Assembly (NCBI RefSeq): GCF_000949135.2
Contig: NZ_JTAN02000005.1
Span: 248,001 to 312,000 of the forward strand
Direction of reading: 5' to 3'
DNA: 64,000 nt
Source of the DNA: Burkholderia sp. USMB20
Lineage (GTDB): Bacteria > Pseudomonadota > Gammaproteobacteria > Burkholderiales > Burkholderiaceae
How positions within the stretch are numbered: the stretch's first letter is position 1; each line of letters starts with the position of its first letter. This document shows, one piece after another, positions 19,573-28,666 of this stretch. Under the pieces are notes generated by a model. That model was not told the origin of the DNA, did no database searches, and worked only from the letters and a program-made list of their open reading frames with translations. A program made the position numbers and the translations under genes.

Positions 19573-20220
19573 TCACGAGCTACTCGCTCCTCCATCCAGC
19601 TGGCTCAAAAAACCCCAGATATAGAAGGTCGGGGTGCGCCGCCGAACCCCCAAACGATAGATGCCGATGCCGCTCGTGAGATGGCGCTCACCTAGGTGCG
19701 GGGCCTGCAATTGCCACGCGTTCCATAGAACTTCTGATTCGCTGAATGCATGGCCGTCTTGCGCATGGCATAACGTCGGCGGCTTGTGGCTGCCCTTTGG
19801 ACCGAAAGGTGCGAGGTAAATGGCCGATGTCTTTAGCAGCGAAGCATTATCGCGCGGGTCTTGATGGCCTCGTGCTTGGACGATCTGTTGAGCCAGTTGC
19901 AACAAAGATTCGGGCCTTTGCTCATGCCAGTTCAACGATTCGAACTGACCGTAGGCCAAGGGAAGATCTGGCCTGTGAATGCTAGCCTCGAGCTCCGAGT
20001 ATTCATCGGTCCGCAGATAATGCGCTCGCGACCAGAACACAGTACGTCGCACGCGGTAGTAGCTAAAGGTGCCGGACAAGTTCTCCATGCCCCAGGCTTG
20101 CTTCTGTGGCCACCAAGCGTCATACATGACCACATCTGCATCAAACGCGATCACGCGAATAGGATGTTCTGTCCAGTCAGTTTGGAAGACAGCACCAAGT
20201 TCAAGTGGAGGATGGTTCAT
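19573..20220 (-). CDS. Hypothetical protein
   Basis: A 215-aa soluble protein. The N-terminal half has HPIRVIAFDADVVMYDAWWPQKQAWGMENLSGTFSYYRV, with strand-like and aromatic-rich segments. This looks like a conserved family but I do not recognise it. The start at 20220 lacks a clear ribosome site. Stop is followed by spacer sequence. It is the rightmost gene of the island before composition returns to that of the core. Function unknown. Confidence 0.55.
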   Translation of the reverse strand: MNHPPLELGAVFQTDWTEHPIRVIAFDADVVMYDAWWPQKQAWGMENLSGTFSYYRVRRTVFWSRAHYLRTDEYSELEASIHRPDLPLAYGQFESLNWHEQRPESLLQLAQQIVQARGHQDPRDNASLLKTSAIYLAPFGPKGSHKPPTLCHAQDGHAFSESEVLWNAWQLQAPHLGERHLTSGIGIYRLGVRRRTPTFYIWGFLSQLDGGASSS

Positions 20221-20613
20221 GTATGACTAGGCACCTCATACGCTTTTTGTGACTGGCAGCGGCCAAAGACACGTACGCAATTGTCGACGATCTGGACGTT
20301 AACATCGACCGGTTGAATCCCGAAACGCGTACGGATAGTTAGCGATCACTCAAACCTTCCCGACAGGCGTTTGTGCGACGATACCTTGGAAATGAAAAGT
20401 TCAATGTTCGAATCGTCTGGCGATACCGCAACCTTTGTCCTATATGCAGAAAAGTCGCGCAAGAATATTGAAAATCGCCATTACATCTGACGATGAACAC
20501 ACCTGAATCAACATGTTTCCGGCCGAAATCGCCCACGCATATTGAACCCCGCGCAAGAATGAGTAAGATGCCCGAAAGGCTGTCAAAAACAACCCATCGC
20601 GCGGGGTAGCCAA
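20221..20613. other. Right edge of island / promoter region of luxR-type gene
   Basis: About 390 bases without a supported gene. Composition shifts back towards core GC. No tRNA gene or obvious attachment-site repeat is visible. Confidence 0.45.
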
Positions 20614-21705
20614 ATGCAACGGAACGAGTTGATTCCATCGGCATTGCTCGATGACATCTACGCTGCAGCACTGGGCGATCAGAGATGGGAAGTCGTGCTC
20701 GACGGCTTGCGATCGTCGGTAGGCGTGCGCATGGCCACGCTGCTGTCGTTCGACGATACGGCGGGAGTGCCGGTCATCGACCGGGCTGCGGGCGACGACG
20801 AGCCGTGGGTTGCCGATTGCCGCCGCGCATACAACACCGAGTTCTATCTGTATGACCCGGTCGTACCGATCGCCGGCAACTGGCCGACTGGTCGCTGGTT
20901 CGAGGACGTCAAGCAACTGTCCCGCCCGCAGCGCGAACACTGCGTGTTCTACCAGGAATTCCTGAGGCCATACGGAATCGGCAGCATCGCCGGCCTGTAT
21001 ATCCATCGCGGCGAGCACACCGGCGCATTCCTCAGCGTACAGAGCGGCCCCGAATCGCAGGGCCTGTCGGACGCACAGCGCGTCGCGATCGAAAGCATGG
21101 GCGCACACATCAGCCGCGCGTTGCGGATCGAGGCACGCATCGGCGAACTCGAAGCACGCGTGGCCGCCGCGGAATCGGCGCTCGATGCGCTTCCGGTGCC
21201 GGTGTTCTTACTCGGCGCGCAACGCGAACTCCGCTATACGAATCGCGCAGCCGATCAACTGATCGCGGCGGAACCTGCGCTGCGGATCGTGAATGGGCGC
21301 TTCGCACCGGAAGGCTGCGTCGAGGATGCGCAATGGCGGCACGCGTTCGCGCGCGGTGGGCTGTTGCTGCGCCGTGCGACGGGTGAACCGCTACCGCTTG
21401 CGCTGATACCGGTGCCCGAACAGTCACGCCTCGTGCGCGAGCGGCCCGGCGTCGTGGCATTGATGACGGCAGCCGACCTGCGTTCGCCGGCGGCACGCGC
21501 GCAGCGGCTGCGCGTGTTCTACGGACTGTCGTCGGCCGAAGCCGATCTCGCGGTGCTGCTGTGCTGCGACGGACACTCGCCGCAGGAATGCGCCGAGCTG
21601 CGCGGCGTGTCGATCGGCACGATCCGCTCGCAGATCAAGTCGATCTATGCGAAGACGGAAGTGACGCGGGCGGCGCAATTGACGTCGCTGGTCATGCAGA
21701 CGTGA
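20614..21705 (+). CDS. LuxR-family transcriptional regulator
   Basis: A 363-aa cytoplasmic regulator. Residues about 290-355 form a LuxR-type helix-turn-helix (LSSAEADLAVLLCCDGHSPQECAELRGVSIGTIRSQIKSIYAKTEV). The region around 190-230 (ALDALPVPVFLLGAQRELRYTNRAADQLI) looks like a PAS domain, and the first 170 residues like a GAF-type sensor. The effector is not predictable. It converges on yfiB with only 7 bases between stops, so it is not part of that operon. Start ATG with a weak GGGGT upstream. Confidence 0.88.
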   Translation: MQRNELIPSALLDDIYAAALGDQRWEVVLDGLRSSVGVRMATLLSFDDTAGVPVIDRAAGDDEPWVADCRRAYNTEFYLYDPVVPIAGNWPTGRWFEDVKQLSRPQREHCVFYQEFLRPYGIGSIAGLYIHRGEHTGAFLSVQSGPESQGLSDAQRVAIESMGAHISRALRIEARIGELEARVAAAESALDALPVPVFLLGAQRELRYTNRAADQLIAAEPALRIVNGRFAPEGCVEDAQWRHAFARGGLLLRRATGEPLPLALIPVPEQSRLVRERPGVVALMTAADLRSPAARAQRLRVFYGLSSAEADLAVLLCCDGHSPQECAELRGVSIGTIRSQIKSIYAKTEVTRAAQLTSLVMQT

Positions 21706-21712
21706 CGCCCCC

Positions 21713-22222
21713 TCACCTCGGCGACACCACAATCGCCGCCCGCCGATTCTGCGCCCGCCCGGCCGGTGTCCGGTTATCCCCCACCGGATCGCTCTTCCCC
21801 TTCCCGACCACCGCGATCTGCTTGCCGTCCAGCCCCACATCCACCAGCTCGATCGCCACCACCTCCGCCCGCCGCCGGGACAACTCGAGATCGTAAGCCG
21901 TCTCCCCTTCCTCGTCCGAGTACCCATAAACCCGCACACCGTTGATCCCGGCCGACCTCAACGTCCTCCCGATCCGCTCGACGATCCGCCTGACGACCGG
22001 CTTGAGGTTATACCGATCAAAGTCAAACAAAATCGGCCCCGTCGACCCGAACTCGAACCCCTGCTCGGTCTCCTGAAACCCGGCCGACTTCAGCGCCGTG
22101 ACCTGCGTCTGCGTGAGCCCACGATGAAGCGGCGGCGTCTTGCACCCGCCGAGCAGCAGGCACAGCAGCACCGCGCTCGCGACGCACATCCTCCCCATGC
22201 TCACAGATAACGCGTTTTTCAT
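21713..22222 (-). CDS. yfiB: OmpA-family lipoprotein YfiB
   Basis: A 169-aa outer-membrane lipoprotein. The lipobox LLGGC places the lipidated cysteine at residue 27. The OmpA/peptidoglycan-binding domain follows (ILFDFDRYNLKPVVRRIVERIGRTL, VYGYSDEEGETAYDLELSRRRAEVV, NRRAAIVV). The start at 22222 has AAGGGG upstream and beats the upstream in-frame start at 22243. In Pseudomonas, YfiB sequesters the periplasmic inhibitor YfiR and so activates the diguanylate cyclase YfiN. Here it is third in yfiR-yfiN-yfiB, 88 bases after yfiN. Confidence 0.87.
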   Translation of the reverse strand: MKNALSVSMGRMCVASAVLLCLLLGGCKTPPLHRGLTQTQVTALKSAGFQETEQGFEFGSTGPILFDFDRYNLKPVVRRIVERIGRTLRSAGINGVRVYGYSDEEGETAYDLELSRRRAEVVAIELVDVGLDGKQIAVVGKGKSDPVGDNRTPAGRAQNRRAAIVVSPR

Positions 22223-22310
22223 CACAGTCCCCTTCCTTCGCATGCGCGCGCATCGCGTGCGCTTCTTATCCCGCCGCCGCGGCCTCGCCCGCAGCGCGAA
22301 ACGATCGACG

Positions 22311-23579
22311 TCAAACCGGCCCGGCTACGCCTTCCGACAACTGCCACGACCCCGGCCGCGCACGCTTGGCGCGGTACATCGCGGCATCCGCCGCGCGCAG
22401 CAAGCCGCTCGCGTCGGACGCATGGTCGGGATACAGCGCAACGCCGGCACTCATCATGGTGGCCACCATGCGTCCGTCGGGCAACTCGATCGACGACACC
22501 ATGCCGGACAAAATCTGGTCGGCGATCAGGCACACGCTGTCCGTGTCGCGCACGCCCGTCAGCATCACCGCGAATTCATCGCCGCCCAGGCGAGCGACGA
22601 GATCGGTTTCGCGCACTTGCGCGCGCAACCGTGCCGCGACGCCGACCAGCACCGCATCGCCGGCATCGTGGCCAAGGCAGTCGTTGATTTCCTTGAAGCG
22701 GTCGCAGTCGAGATACAGGATGGCGACCCGCTGCCCCGTCAACACGGCGTCGCAGAGTGCAAGCGACAGACGCGACTCGAACTGCACGCGGTTGGGCAAA
22801 CCCGTGAGCGCATCGTGCGTCGCCTTGTATTCGAGCGACGCGTTCTCGTCGCGCAGCGTGTTCTGCCACTCCTCGAGTTCATCGAGCAGCGCATTGAAGT
22901 CGTCGCCGAGCTGGTTCAGTTCGGCGATCGCCACGGGCTCGACGCGCCGCGCGAACGCACGCTCGCGCCGCACGGCGTGCGCGACGGCGGCGAGCGCGCG
23001 CAGCGGCGCGACGATGTTGCGCAGCAGACGCTTCGAGCTGATGTAAGCGCCGAACACGCTGACGACGAGACAGCCGAGAATGCCGCCGATGCCGCCGAGC
23101 AGGAATCCGAAGAACTGATGCCCGCGGCCACGCACGATCACCTGACCGACGACGATGCCGTCGTGCATCACCGGAACGGTCACGGCCCCCGGCAACGCGA
23201 GATCGGCGACGACGCGCTCGAGCCCGGCGATCCGGCCGCCGGCAGGCAGCTTCCAGGTCGCGAATAACTGCCCCTTGTTGTCCGTGACCACCACCTGCGC
23301 GACGTCCTCGTCGCTGGCGATCGTCGCGATCGCTTCGCTCGCCGCGGCACGGTCGCCGAACACGAGCGCCGCCTCGACCGTGTAACCGAGCGAGCGGGCC
23401 AGCAGGTTCAGGTTGTTGCCCGCATACGCACGCAACGCGATCACGGCGACGACGATCAGCGACACGGCGGCCATCGTCACCGCGACGAACGCCAGGCGCA
23501 GGTGCGCGCGTCGCAACACGCTTTGCAGCGTCGGGCGCGGCACGCGTGAGGACGCAATGGGGGGCGCGGAACGTGTCAT
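22311..23579 (-). CDS. yfiN: Membrane diguanylate cyclase YfiN (TpbB)
   Basis: A 422-aa inner-membrane enzyme making cyclic di-GMP from two GTP. Transmembrane helix at about 29-51; periplasmic CHASE8-like domain about 55-150 (LARSLGYTVEAALVFGDRAAASEAIATIA); second helix about 156-180; HAMP about 183-240; GGDEF domain from about 253. The active-site GGDEF is at 332-336, and the product-inhibition site RETD is at 323-326, five residues before it. The ATG at 23579 overlaps the yfiR stop (ATGA); longer reading upstream is shadow. The order and overlap strongly support control by YfiR. Confidence 0.93.
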   Translation of the reverse strand: MTRSAPPIASSRVPRPTLQSVLRRAHLRLAFVAVTMAAVSLIVVAVIALRAYAGNNLNLLARSLGYTVEAALVFGDRAAASEAIATIASDEDVAQVVVTDNKGQLFATWKLPAGGRIAGLERVVADLALPGAVTVPVMHDGIVVGQVIVRGRGHQFFGFLLGGIGGILGCLVVSVFGAYISSKRLLRNIVAPLRALAAVAHAVRRERAFARRVEPVAIAELNQLGDDFNALLDELEEWQNTLRDENASLEYKATHDALTGLPNRVQFESRLSLALCDAVLTGQRVAILYLDCDRFKEINDCLGHDAGDAVLVGVAARLRAQVRETDLVARLGGDEFAVMLTGVRDTDSVCLIADQILSGMVSSIELPDGRMVATMMSAGVALYPDHASDASGLLRAADAAMYRAKRARPGSWQLSEGVAGPV

Positions 23580-24361
23580 GGCGTCAGCGTCCGCCGCGCG
23601 AGGTTGAGCACGTTCGGATGCACGCGCACGCCACTGCGCGCGACGGCGTCGAGATTGATGTCGAACGTCACGTGCTCGCCTTCGACCGTCAGACAGAACA
23701 TGCTGCCCGCGGTGCACGACGGATCGTGTTCGGCGATGGTCAGCACCGGATGGCCGGCGAGCTCGGTTCTCACCCGCATTCGCTCGTCGTTGCCGAGCGC
23801 GCCGAGATACACGACGTCACAGGCGATGCCGAGCGAGGGATCGTCGAAGGGGACGCGCTGCACGTCGAGCACGGTCGAGCCGGCCTGCATCGTGTCGGTG
23901 AGGTCGCCCGCGTAGTCGGGCCTGCCCGTCACGCACAGACGCAGGCGCGCGGGCGTCGTCGGCCAGCGCGTGAAACTGACGATGCCGAGCACGACCTGGC
24001 GTACGTTGGAGTCGTGTGACGAAAAGGCGGGACCCGTCGGGCCGGCAGGCGTCGCGGTGGCTGCGACGGGCATCGTGTCGACCGGGTCGTCCCTGACGGC
24101 AGGCGATCCGGCGAGGACGGAAGGGACAACGCTCAGAACGCAAACGATTGCGATGAATGCGTGGCGCAACGACGCGACTCGGCCCGACCGGCCGGACGCC
24201 GTCCGCGCGGCGATTGCCGCCGCGCCCGCTGGCGTCGATGCGGCCGCATGCTTCGCGGCCGTCGCGCACACACTCGCATCCATGATGGAAACATCGGTTG
24301 CAGTCGTTCCCGGCCCTGCCTCCTGCCTGCCGTGTGCGCGCGCAGGTACCGTGTCACGCAC
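23576..24361 (-). CDS. yfiR: Periplasmic regulator YfiR
   Basis: Up to 261 aa, DUF4154/YfiR family. The core SNVRQVVLGIVSFTRWPTTPARLRLCVTGRPDYAGDL ... VVYLGAL ... HPVLTIAEHDPSCTAGSMFCLTVEGEHVTFDINLDAVARSGVRVHPNVLNLAR is characteristic, with cysteines available for disulfides. A hydrophobic segment (HAFIAIVCVLSVVPSVLAGS) serves as signal peptide, but the long Ala-rich leader before it is unusual. GTG at 24361 has GGAAG seven bases upstream; ATG 24283 is an alternative. YfiR represses YfiN in the periplasm and may sense envelope redox state. Confidence 0.85.
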   Translation of the reverse strand: MRDTVPARAHGRQEAGPGTTATDVSIMDASVCATAAKHAAASTPAGAAAIAARTASGRSGRVASLRHAFIAIVCVLSVVPSVLAGSPAVRDDPVDTMPVAATATPAGPTGPAFSSHDSNVRQVVLGIVSFTRWPTTPARLRLCVTGRPDYAGDLTDTMQAGSTVLDVQRVPFDDPSLGIACDVVYLGALGNDERMRVRTELAGHPVLTIAEHDPSCTAGSMFCLTVEGEHVTFDINLDAVARSGVRVHPNVLNLARRTLTP

Positions 24362-24752
24362 ATGATTGCTTCCATCTTAGGTAAAAATTCGCAACCCGAA
24401 CCAGTGGGATACTCCCGCCAAATCGCAATCGGAAAATAGGGCGAATCGGTGCGATGCGCGACGATGCGAGCGAACGTGTTTGCCGACGACGATCGAGCCT
24501 CGACTTCGGAAAATTGATCAGTGGATTGAACGCACGCGCGCGTCAACCTTCATACATTCGTCCCGGCTTCGACGGATCTTCATCCACCGCCCGACGCGCA
24601 TCTTCTGCCAGAAGCGGTCACGTCATTTCTCCCGTCGCGATCGCCCCGCGAGCGGCACCGCCGGCCACGAATCGATATCGACGAAAATACCGGTGCGTGA
24701 ATCCTGCCGCCACACGCCGGCATGCGGGAACCGGCCTGCACATTGGAGCGCC
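24362..24752. other. Divergent promoter region yfiR / lysR
   Basis: About 390 bases between divergent genes. The 24370-24480 part is A/T-richer and probably holds both promoters. No gene supported. Confidence 0.5.
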
Positions 24753-25640
24753 ATGAAAGTCGAAAACTCGGAACTCGAAGCCTTCGTCGCCGTTGCGGAA
24801 CTCGGCACGTTCCATCGCGCGGCGGAAAAGCTGCACCTGACACAGCCGGGGCTGTCGCGCCGCATCCAGAAGCTCGAACAGACGCTCGGCGTCGAGTTGT
24901 TCCAGCGCACCACGCGCAGCGTGACGCTCACGGGCGTCGGCCGCCAGTTCCTGCCGATGGCGCGCGAGCAGATCGCGCAGCTCGGGATGATGCTGTCGTC
25001 GATCCAGGAGATCGCGCAAAAGCGCTACGGCAAGGTGCGGCTCGCGTCGATCCCGACGGTCGTCGCGCAGGCGCTGCCCGACGTGCTGCGCCACTATGCG
25101 GCCAGGTATCCGCAGGTCGCCGTGCAGATCCTCGACGGCAATCACGACTTCGTGCTGTCGCAGGTGCGCGCGGGCATCGCCGAGTTCGGCGTGAGCCTGC
25201 ACCCCGGCGACGACGACGATCTGGTGTTCGAACCGCTCTTCACCGACCGCTACGTGCTCGCGACCCACGAGGACGATCCGCTGGCGCGCGCGGACGCCGT
25301 CACGCTCGGCGAACTGCGGCACGCGAAGCTGATCATCGGCGGCCGCGACAGCGGCAACCGTCTGCTGCTCGAAATGCTGATGGGCCAGGAGGCGGTGCGA
25401 ACCCGCTGGTTCTACGAGGTCGAGCACATCTCGTGCGTCGCCGCGCTGGTGGCGGCCGGCGTCGGCAGCGCGATCCTGCCCGAAAGCGCGCTGCGTGCGT
25501 ACGGCTCGCCGGCGGTGCGCGCGGTGCCGATCGCGAGCCCGACGATTGACCGCACGGTCGGCATCGTGCGGCATCGCACCATCTCGATGTCGAGCTTCGC
25601 GAGCGATCTCCTTGCGCTGGTGAAGGCAGCGTTCGCGTAA
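24753..25640 (+). CDS. LysR-type regulator near D-amino-acid cluster
   Basis: A 295-aa regulator. Residues 1-60 form the winged helix-turn-helix (LEAFVAVAELGTFHRAAEKLHLTQPGLSRRIQKLEQTLGVELFQR), followed by the linker helix and the substrate-binding domain. ATG at 24753 follows GGAG; the open frame upstream to 24480 has no LysR content. It reads in the same direction as the D-aminoacylase gene 158 bases downstream, making it the likely regulator of that cluster (inference). Confidence 0.92.
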   Translation: MKVENSELEAFVAVAELGTFHRAAEKLHLTQPGLSRRIQKLEQTLGVELFQRTTRSVTLTGVGRQFLPMAREQIAQLGMMLSSIQEIAQKRYGKVRLASIPTVVAQALPDVLRHYAARYPQVAVQILDGNHDFVLSQVRAGIAEFGVSLHPGDDDDLVFEPLFTDRYVLATHEDDPLARADAVTLGELRHAKLIIGGRDSGNRLLLEMLMGQEAVRTRWFYEVEHISCVAALVAAGVGSAILPESALRAYGSPAVRAVPIASPTIDRTVGIVRHRTISMSSFASDLLALVKAAFA

Positions 25641-25798
25641 TGCGGCGGGCGCGGCGGCGCTCGCATTGATGCCGGTTTCGCATGAATCGCGAGCCGAACG
25701 GCATTGGACGCCTGAAAAATGGCTGGTGACGATGGTGGCGAACATGAACGACGGACGCGGGCAGCACCCGGGTCCGGGCAGATTCCGGAGGAGCCACC

Positions 25799-27235
25799 AT
25801 GCATTTCGACGTGATCCTGCGCCGCGGCGAGTTGATCGACGGTACGGGGGCCGCGCGCTTCGAGGCCGATCTCGGCGTGACGGGCGAGCGCATCGCCGCG
25901 ATCGGCGATCTGGGCGACGCGACCGCGGCACACACGCTCGACGCAAGCGGCCTGGTCGTCGCGCCGGGCTTCATCGACAGCCATACGCACGACGACGCGT
26001 TCGTGCTGACCGATCCCGACGTCGAACCGAAGGTCGCGCAAGGCGTCACGACGGTGATCGCCGGCAACTGCGGGATCAGTCTCGCCCCCCTGCTCGCCGA
26101 ACGCGACGTGCCGCAGCCGCTCGACCTGCTGGGCGCCTGGCAGTCGTTTCGCTTTCCGTCGTTTCGCGCATATCTCGACGCGCTCGACGCAACGCCCGCC
26201 GCCGTGAACACGGCGGCCCTGGTCGGCCATTCGACGCTGCGCGTGCGGCACATGGCCGATCTCGATCGAGCGGCCAGCGCGGCGGAGATCGCGGCGATGG
26301 CGGCCGACGTGCGCGAAGCGATGACGGCCGGCGCGTTCGGCGTCTCGTCGGGCACCTTCTATCCGCCCGCGGCGGCGGCGACGACCGACGAACTGATCGA
26401 CGTGTGCGCGCCGCTGCGCAAGACGGGCGGCGTGTTCGCGACGCATCTGCGCGACGAAACCGACGCGATCATCGCGTCGCTCGACGAAGCGTTCTCGATC
26501 GGACGCGCGCTCGACGTGCGCGTCGTGCTGTCGCATCACAAGGTGGCCAGCAAGGCCAACCACGGCCGCTCGGTCGAAACGCTCGCGCATATCGACGCGC
26601 AGCGCACACGGCAACCGCTGTGCATCGACTGCCATCCATATCCCGCCACGTCGACGATGCTGCGCGCGGATCGCATCCGCCAGTCGTCGCGCGTGATCCT
26701 GGCCTGGTCGAAGCCGCATCCCGAGCTCGCGGGCCGCGACTTCCACGAACTGCTGCCGCTGTTCGGCGATTCCATCGACGCCGCGATCGACGCGCTGCGC
26801 CCCGCCGGCGCGATCTACTTCGTGATGGACGAGGCGGACGTGGAACGCATCATGCGCCACGAACTGACGATGATCGGCTCCGACGGCCTGCCCAACGACA
26901 CGCGCCCGCACCCGCGGCTGTGGGGCACGTTCCCGCGCGTGCTCGGCGAATTCTCGCGCGAGCGCGGCCTGTTCCCGCTCGAAACCGCCGTGCGCAAGAT
27001 GACGGGCCTCACGGCCGAGCAATTCGGCATCGCGGCGCGCGGGCGGCTCGCGGTCGGTCATTACGCGGATCTCGTCGTGTTCGATCCCGCCCGCGTGATC
27101 GACCGCGCAACGTTCGCGAGCCCGACGCTGCGGCCTGAAGGCATCGAGCACGTGTTCGTCAACGGGCGTGCCGTGCTCGAACACGGCCGGCACACCGGCG
27201 CGCACCCCGGCCGGGCGCTGCGCCGTGGACGCTAG
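25799..27235 (+). CDS. N-acyl-D-amino-acid deacylase (D-aminoacylase)
   Basis: A 478-aa amidohydrolase-superfamily enzyme that removes the acyl group from N-acyl-D-amino acids. The metal motif SHTHDD gives H62 and H64, followed by the D-aminoacylase block GVTTVIAGNCGIS with C91. Further blocks include THLRDETD, VVLSHHK and MIGSDGLPNDTRPHPRLWGTFPRVLG. The last supplies the catalytic Asp. A clear GGAGGAG precedes the ATG. It heads a run with an MFS carrier, an amidase and a DadA-type dehydrogenase, consistent with use of N-acylated D-amino acids. The exact side-chain preference is unknown. Confidence 0.92.
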   Translation: MHFDVILRRGELIDGTGAARFEADLGVTGERIAAIGDLGDATAAHTLDASGLVVAPGFIDSHTHDDAFVLTDPDVEPKVAQGVTTVIAGNCGISLAPLLAERDVPQPLDLLGAWQSFRFPSFRAYLDALDATPAAVNTAALVGHSTLRVRHMADLDRAASAAEIAAMAADVREAMTAGAFGVSSGTFYPPAAAATTDELIDVCAPLRKTGGVFATHLRDETDAIIASLDEAFSIGRALDVRVVLSHHKVASKANHGRSVETLAHIDAQRTRQPLCIDCHPYPATSTMLRADRIRQSSRVILAWSKPHPELAGRDFHELLPLFGDSIDAAIDALRPAGAIYFVMDEADVERIMRHELTMIGSDGLPNDTRPHPRLWGTFPRVLGEFSRERGLFPLETAVRKMTGLTAEQFGIAARGRLAVGHYADLVVFDPARVIDRATFASPTLRPEGIEHVFVNGRAVLEHGRHTGAHPGRALRRGR

Positions 27236-27325
27236 CGTCGGCCGATCGATGGCACGCCTGTCCGTCGTCGCGAAGGCCGCCGCCCGCGCGGCCGTCGCCC
27301 CGGAATCAACCTGCACGGAGTCACC

Positions 27326-28666
27326 ATGACGAATTCCAACGGCATCCCCACGCCGCGCGGCATGCAAACCGGCGCGGCCCCGCACGCGGACACCGCCGCG
27401 CCCGGCCTCGACGCGCTGTACGCGCGCCTGAGCCGGCGCATCATTCCGCTGATCCTGGTCTGCTATTTCTTCGGCTATCTCGACCGCGTCAACGTCGGCT
27501 TCGCGAAGCTGCAGATGGTGACGGACCTGCACCTCACGGACGCCGCCTACGGCGTTGGCGCCGGGTTGTTCTTCGTCGGCTACCTGCTGCTGCAGGTGCC
27601 GGCCGGCTGGCTCGTGCGGCGAATCGGCGTGAAGCGCTGTCTCGCCGGCTCGATGCTGACGTGGGGCGTCGTGTCGGTCGCCACGCTGGCGACCCGCGAC
27701 ACCGCGAGCTTCTATGCGCTGCGCTTCCTGCTCGGCGTGACCGAGGCCAGCTTCTTTCCGGCCGTGATCGCGTACTTCAGCGTGTGGTTTCCGTCGCACC
27801 GGCTCGCGAAGGTCATGGCGTTCCTGTTTCTCGCGATGCCGCTGGGCGTGATCGTCGGCGGCCCGCTGTCGGGCTGGATCATGGACGCGACGCATGGCGG
27901 CCTGGGGCTGCGCGGCTGGCAGTGGATGTTCCTGATCGAAGGGCTGCCGGCGATCGTGCTCGGCCTGTACCTGCTCGCACGCGTGACGGAGCGGATCGAC
28001 GACGCGACCTGGCTGACCGACGCGGAGAAACGGATGATCCGCGCGGAGATGGCGCAGGAAGCGGCCGGCAAGCGCACGCAGCTCGGCGCCGCGCTGCGTG
28101 AACCGACGCTGTGGCTGCTGTTCGCGACGTCGTTCCTCTACAACGTCGGCAACTACGGGCTGGTGTTCTGGATGCCGACGATGATCAAGGCGCTCGGTTC
28201 GCTGAGCAATCTCGGTGTCGGCCTCGTCAGCGCGATCCCTTATCTGGTCGCATCGGTCTCGATGGTCGCGAACGCACAGCACTCGGTGCGCACCGGCGAG
28301 CGCCGCTGGCATACGGCGCTGCCCGTCGCGATCGGCGGCGTCGCGCTGCTCGCGAGCCTCGGCATGCGCGCACATCCGGTGCTCGCCGTCATGTGCCTGA
28401 CCATCGGCGTGGCCGGCATCATGAGCACGCTCGCGATGTTCTGGAGTCTGCCGTCGCGGATTCTCGCCGGCGAGGCGGCCGCGGGCGGCGCGGGGCTCGT
28501 CAACATCGGCGCGGCCGTCGCCGGGTTCGTCGGCCCGACGCTGATGGGCTACGCGACCGGATTGACGGGCAGCACCGAACTCGGCGTCGCGCTGCTCGCC
28601 TTCACGCTGTTCGCCGCCGCCGCGCTGATCCTGTCGATTCCGCGCCGGCTGATGGTGCGCACGTGA
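27326..28666 (+). CDS. MFS transporter (anion:cation symporter family)
   Basis: A 446-aa inner-membrane carrier with about 12 hydrophobic helices. The N-terminal block RIIPLILVCYFFGYLDRVNVGFAKLQM and the loop motif GWLVRRIGVKRCL are typical of the ACS family, which imports organic anions such as phthalate, tartrate or sugar acids. Its place between D-aminoacylase and amidase suggests import of the N-acyl amino acid or amide. The downstream amidase start overlaps its stop (GTGA). Confidence 0.88.
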   Translation: MTNSNGIPTPRGMQTGAAPHADTAAPGLDALYARLSRRIIPLILVCYFFGYLDRVNVGFAKLQMVTDLHLTDAAYGVGAGLFFVGYLLLQVPAGWLVRRIGVKRCLAGSMLTWGVVSVATLATRDTASFYALRFLLGVTEASFFPAVIAYFSVWFPSHRLAKVMAFLFLAMPLGVIVGGPLSGWIMDATHGGLGLRGWQWMFLIEGLPAIVLGLYLLARVTERIDDATWLTDAEKRMIRAEMAQEAAGKRTQLGAALREPTLWLLFATSFLYNVGNYGLVFWMPTMIKALGSLSNLGVGLVSAIPYLVASVSMVANAQHSVRTGERRWHTALPVAIGGVALLASLGMRAHPVLAVMCLTIGVAGIMSTLAMFWSLPSRILAGEAAAGGAGLVNIGAAVAGFVGPTLMGYATGLTGSTELGVALLAFTLFAAAALILSIPRRLMVRT

